Below, in pieces: positions 63,848 through 64,000 of a stretch of 64,000 bases of DNA. Source of the DNA: Triops longicaudatus (lineage: Eukaryota > Arthropoda > Branchiopoda > Notostraca > Triopsidae); NCBI GenBank assembly GCA_022885665.1, contig JAGQDJ010000033.1, forward strand, positions 496,001-560,000. The letters are read 5' to 3'. Each line of letters starts with the position of its first letter. Positions within the stretch are counted from its first letter, which is position 1. The notes beneath the pieces were generated by a model that worked only from the letters and a program-made list of their open reading frames with translations, did no database searches and had not been told where the DNA came from. The translations under genes were made by a program, and so were the position numbers.

Positions 63848-63987
63848 CTGTTTCACTCAGTGGATGAACAATACACATACGTGCCAATGGAGTAATCAAC
63901 ACATCAGATTGCTGACGTTTGCGAAGGATTTCCTTTACACTTTCGGTTAATAAGAAAAGTGAACCGTCTAGATGCTGCGCTCGCAGG
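63848..63987 (-). CDS. Possible internal exon of an unidentified gene extending out of the window
   Basis: On the minus strand a TTTTAG acceptor is followed by 140 open nucleotides ending at a good donor, ACAG|GTAAGG, in phase 1 relative to the frame reading QHLDGSLFLLTESVKEILRK ... VLITPLARMCIVHPLSE. The peptide looks like a globular, helical coding segment, unlike the surrounding chance frames. I do not recognise the family, and the neighbouring exons lie outside the window. Confidence 0.35.
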
Positions 63988-64000
63988 CTAAAAGCTCAAG

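Overview
This window is genomic DNA from an animal, most likely an invertebrate and probably an arthropod. Genes are split by introns with GT..AG borders, many only 45-150 nt long. Start codons sit in good Kozak context, the intergenic DNA is AT-rich, and the families (MRL adaptor, M13 peptidase, CBR1-type reductase, TMEM222, C19orf12) are metazoan. The mixture of tiny introns, a few very long first introns, an M13 gene and a hAT-type MITE would fit a chelicerate such as a mite or tick, but no marker in the window proves this. There is no sign of bacterial operons, CRISPR, or viral genes.

Layout. 1.1-23.9 kb, minus strand: one MRL-family adaptor gene (lamellipodin/RIAM/MIG-10 type) with a 1058-residue main product. 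Nine exons join in a single consistent frame, and the first intron is about 18.8 kb. Inside that intron are two further candidate first exons (15.25-15.93 kb and 9.13-9.21 kb) that end in strong donors in the same phase as the main first exon. This suggests three alternative N-termini. 23.9-40.3 kb: a long gene-poor stretch holding one weak candidate secretory first exon at 30.0 kb. 40.3-41.5 kb, minus: a six-exon carbonyl reductase 1-like SDR. 41.8-43.9 kb, minus: an intronless secreted protein of 695 residues built around an 18-nt minisatellite coding for a Glu-Ala-Pro repeat. 44.3-45.1 kb, minus: a TMEM222 homologue. 45.7-46.2 kb: a dispersed repeat interrupted by a small hAT-type MITE with its target duplication. 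46.9-47.5 kb, plus: a C19orf12 homologue. 48.9-60.1 kb, minus: a 12-exon M13 (neprilysin/ECE-like) type II membrane protein whose HExxH zinc site has been replaced; the frame is intact throughout, so it looks like a maintained pseudopeptidase. A second copy of the dispersed repeat lies in its 7-kb first intron. 63.8-64.0 kb, minus: one possible exon of an unidentified gene running out of the window.

The genes do not form an evident pathway; this is ordinary animal synteny. The most interesting items are the zinc-less, C-terminally short M13 protein, the alternative first exons of the MRL gene, the secreted minisatellite protein with a furin-like site, and the nested MITE whose pre-insertion state is preserved in the paralogous repeat copy. 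Exon borders were placed by reading splice sites and phases by eye. All reconstructed coding sequences sum to a multiple of three, but no transcript evidence was available.
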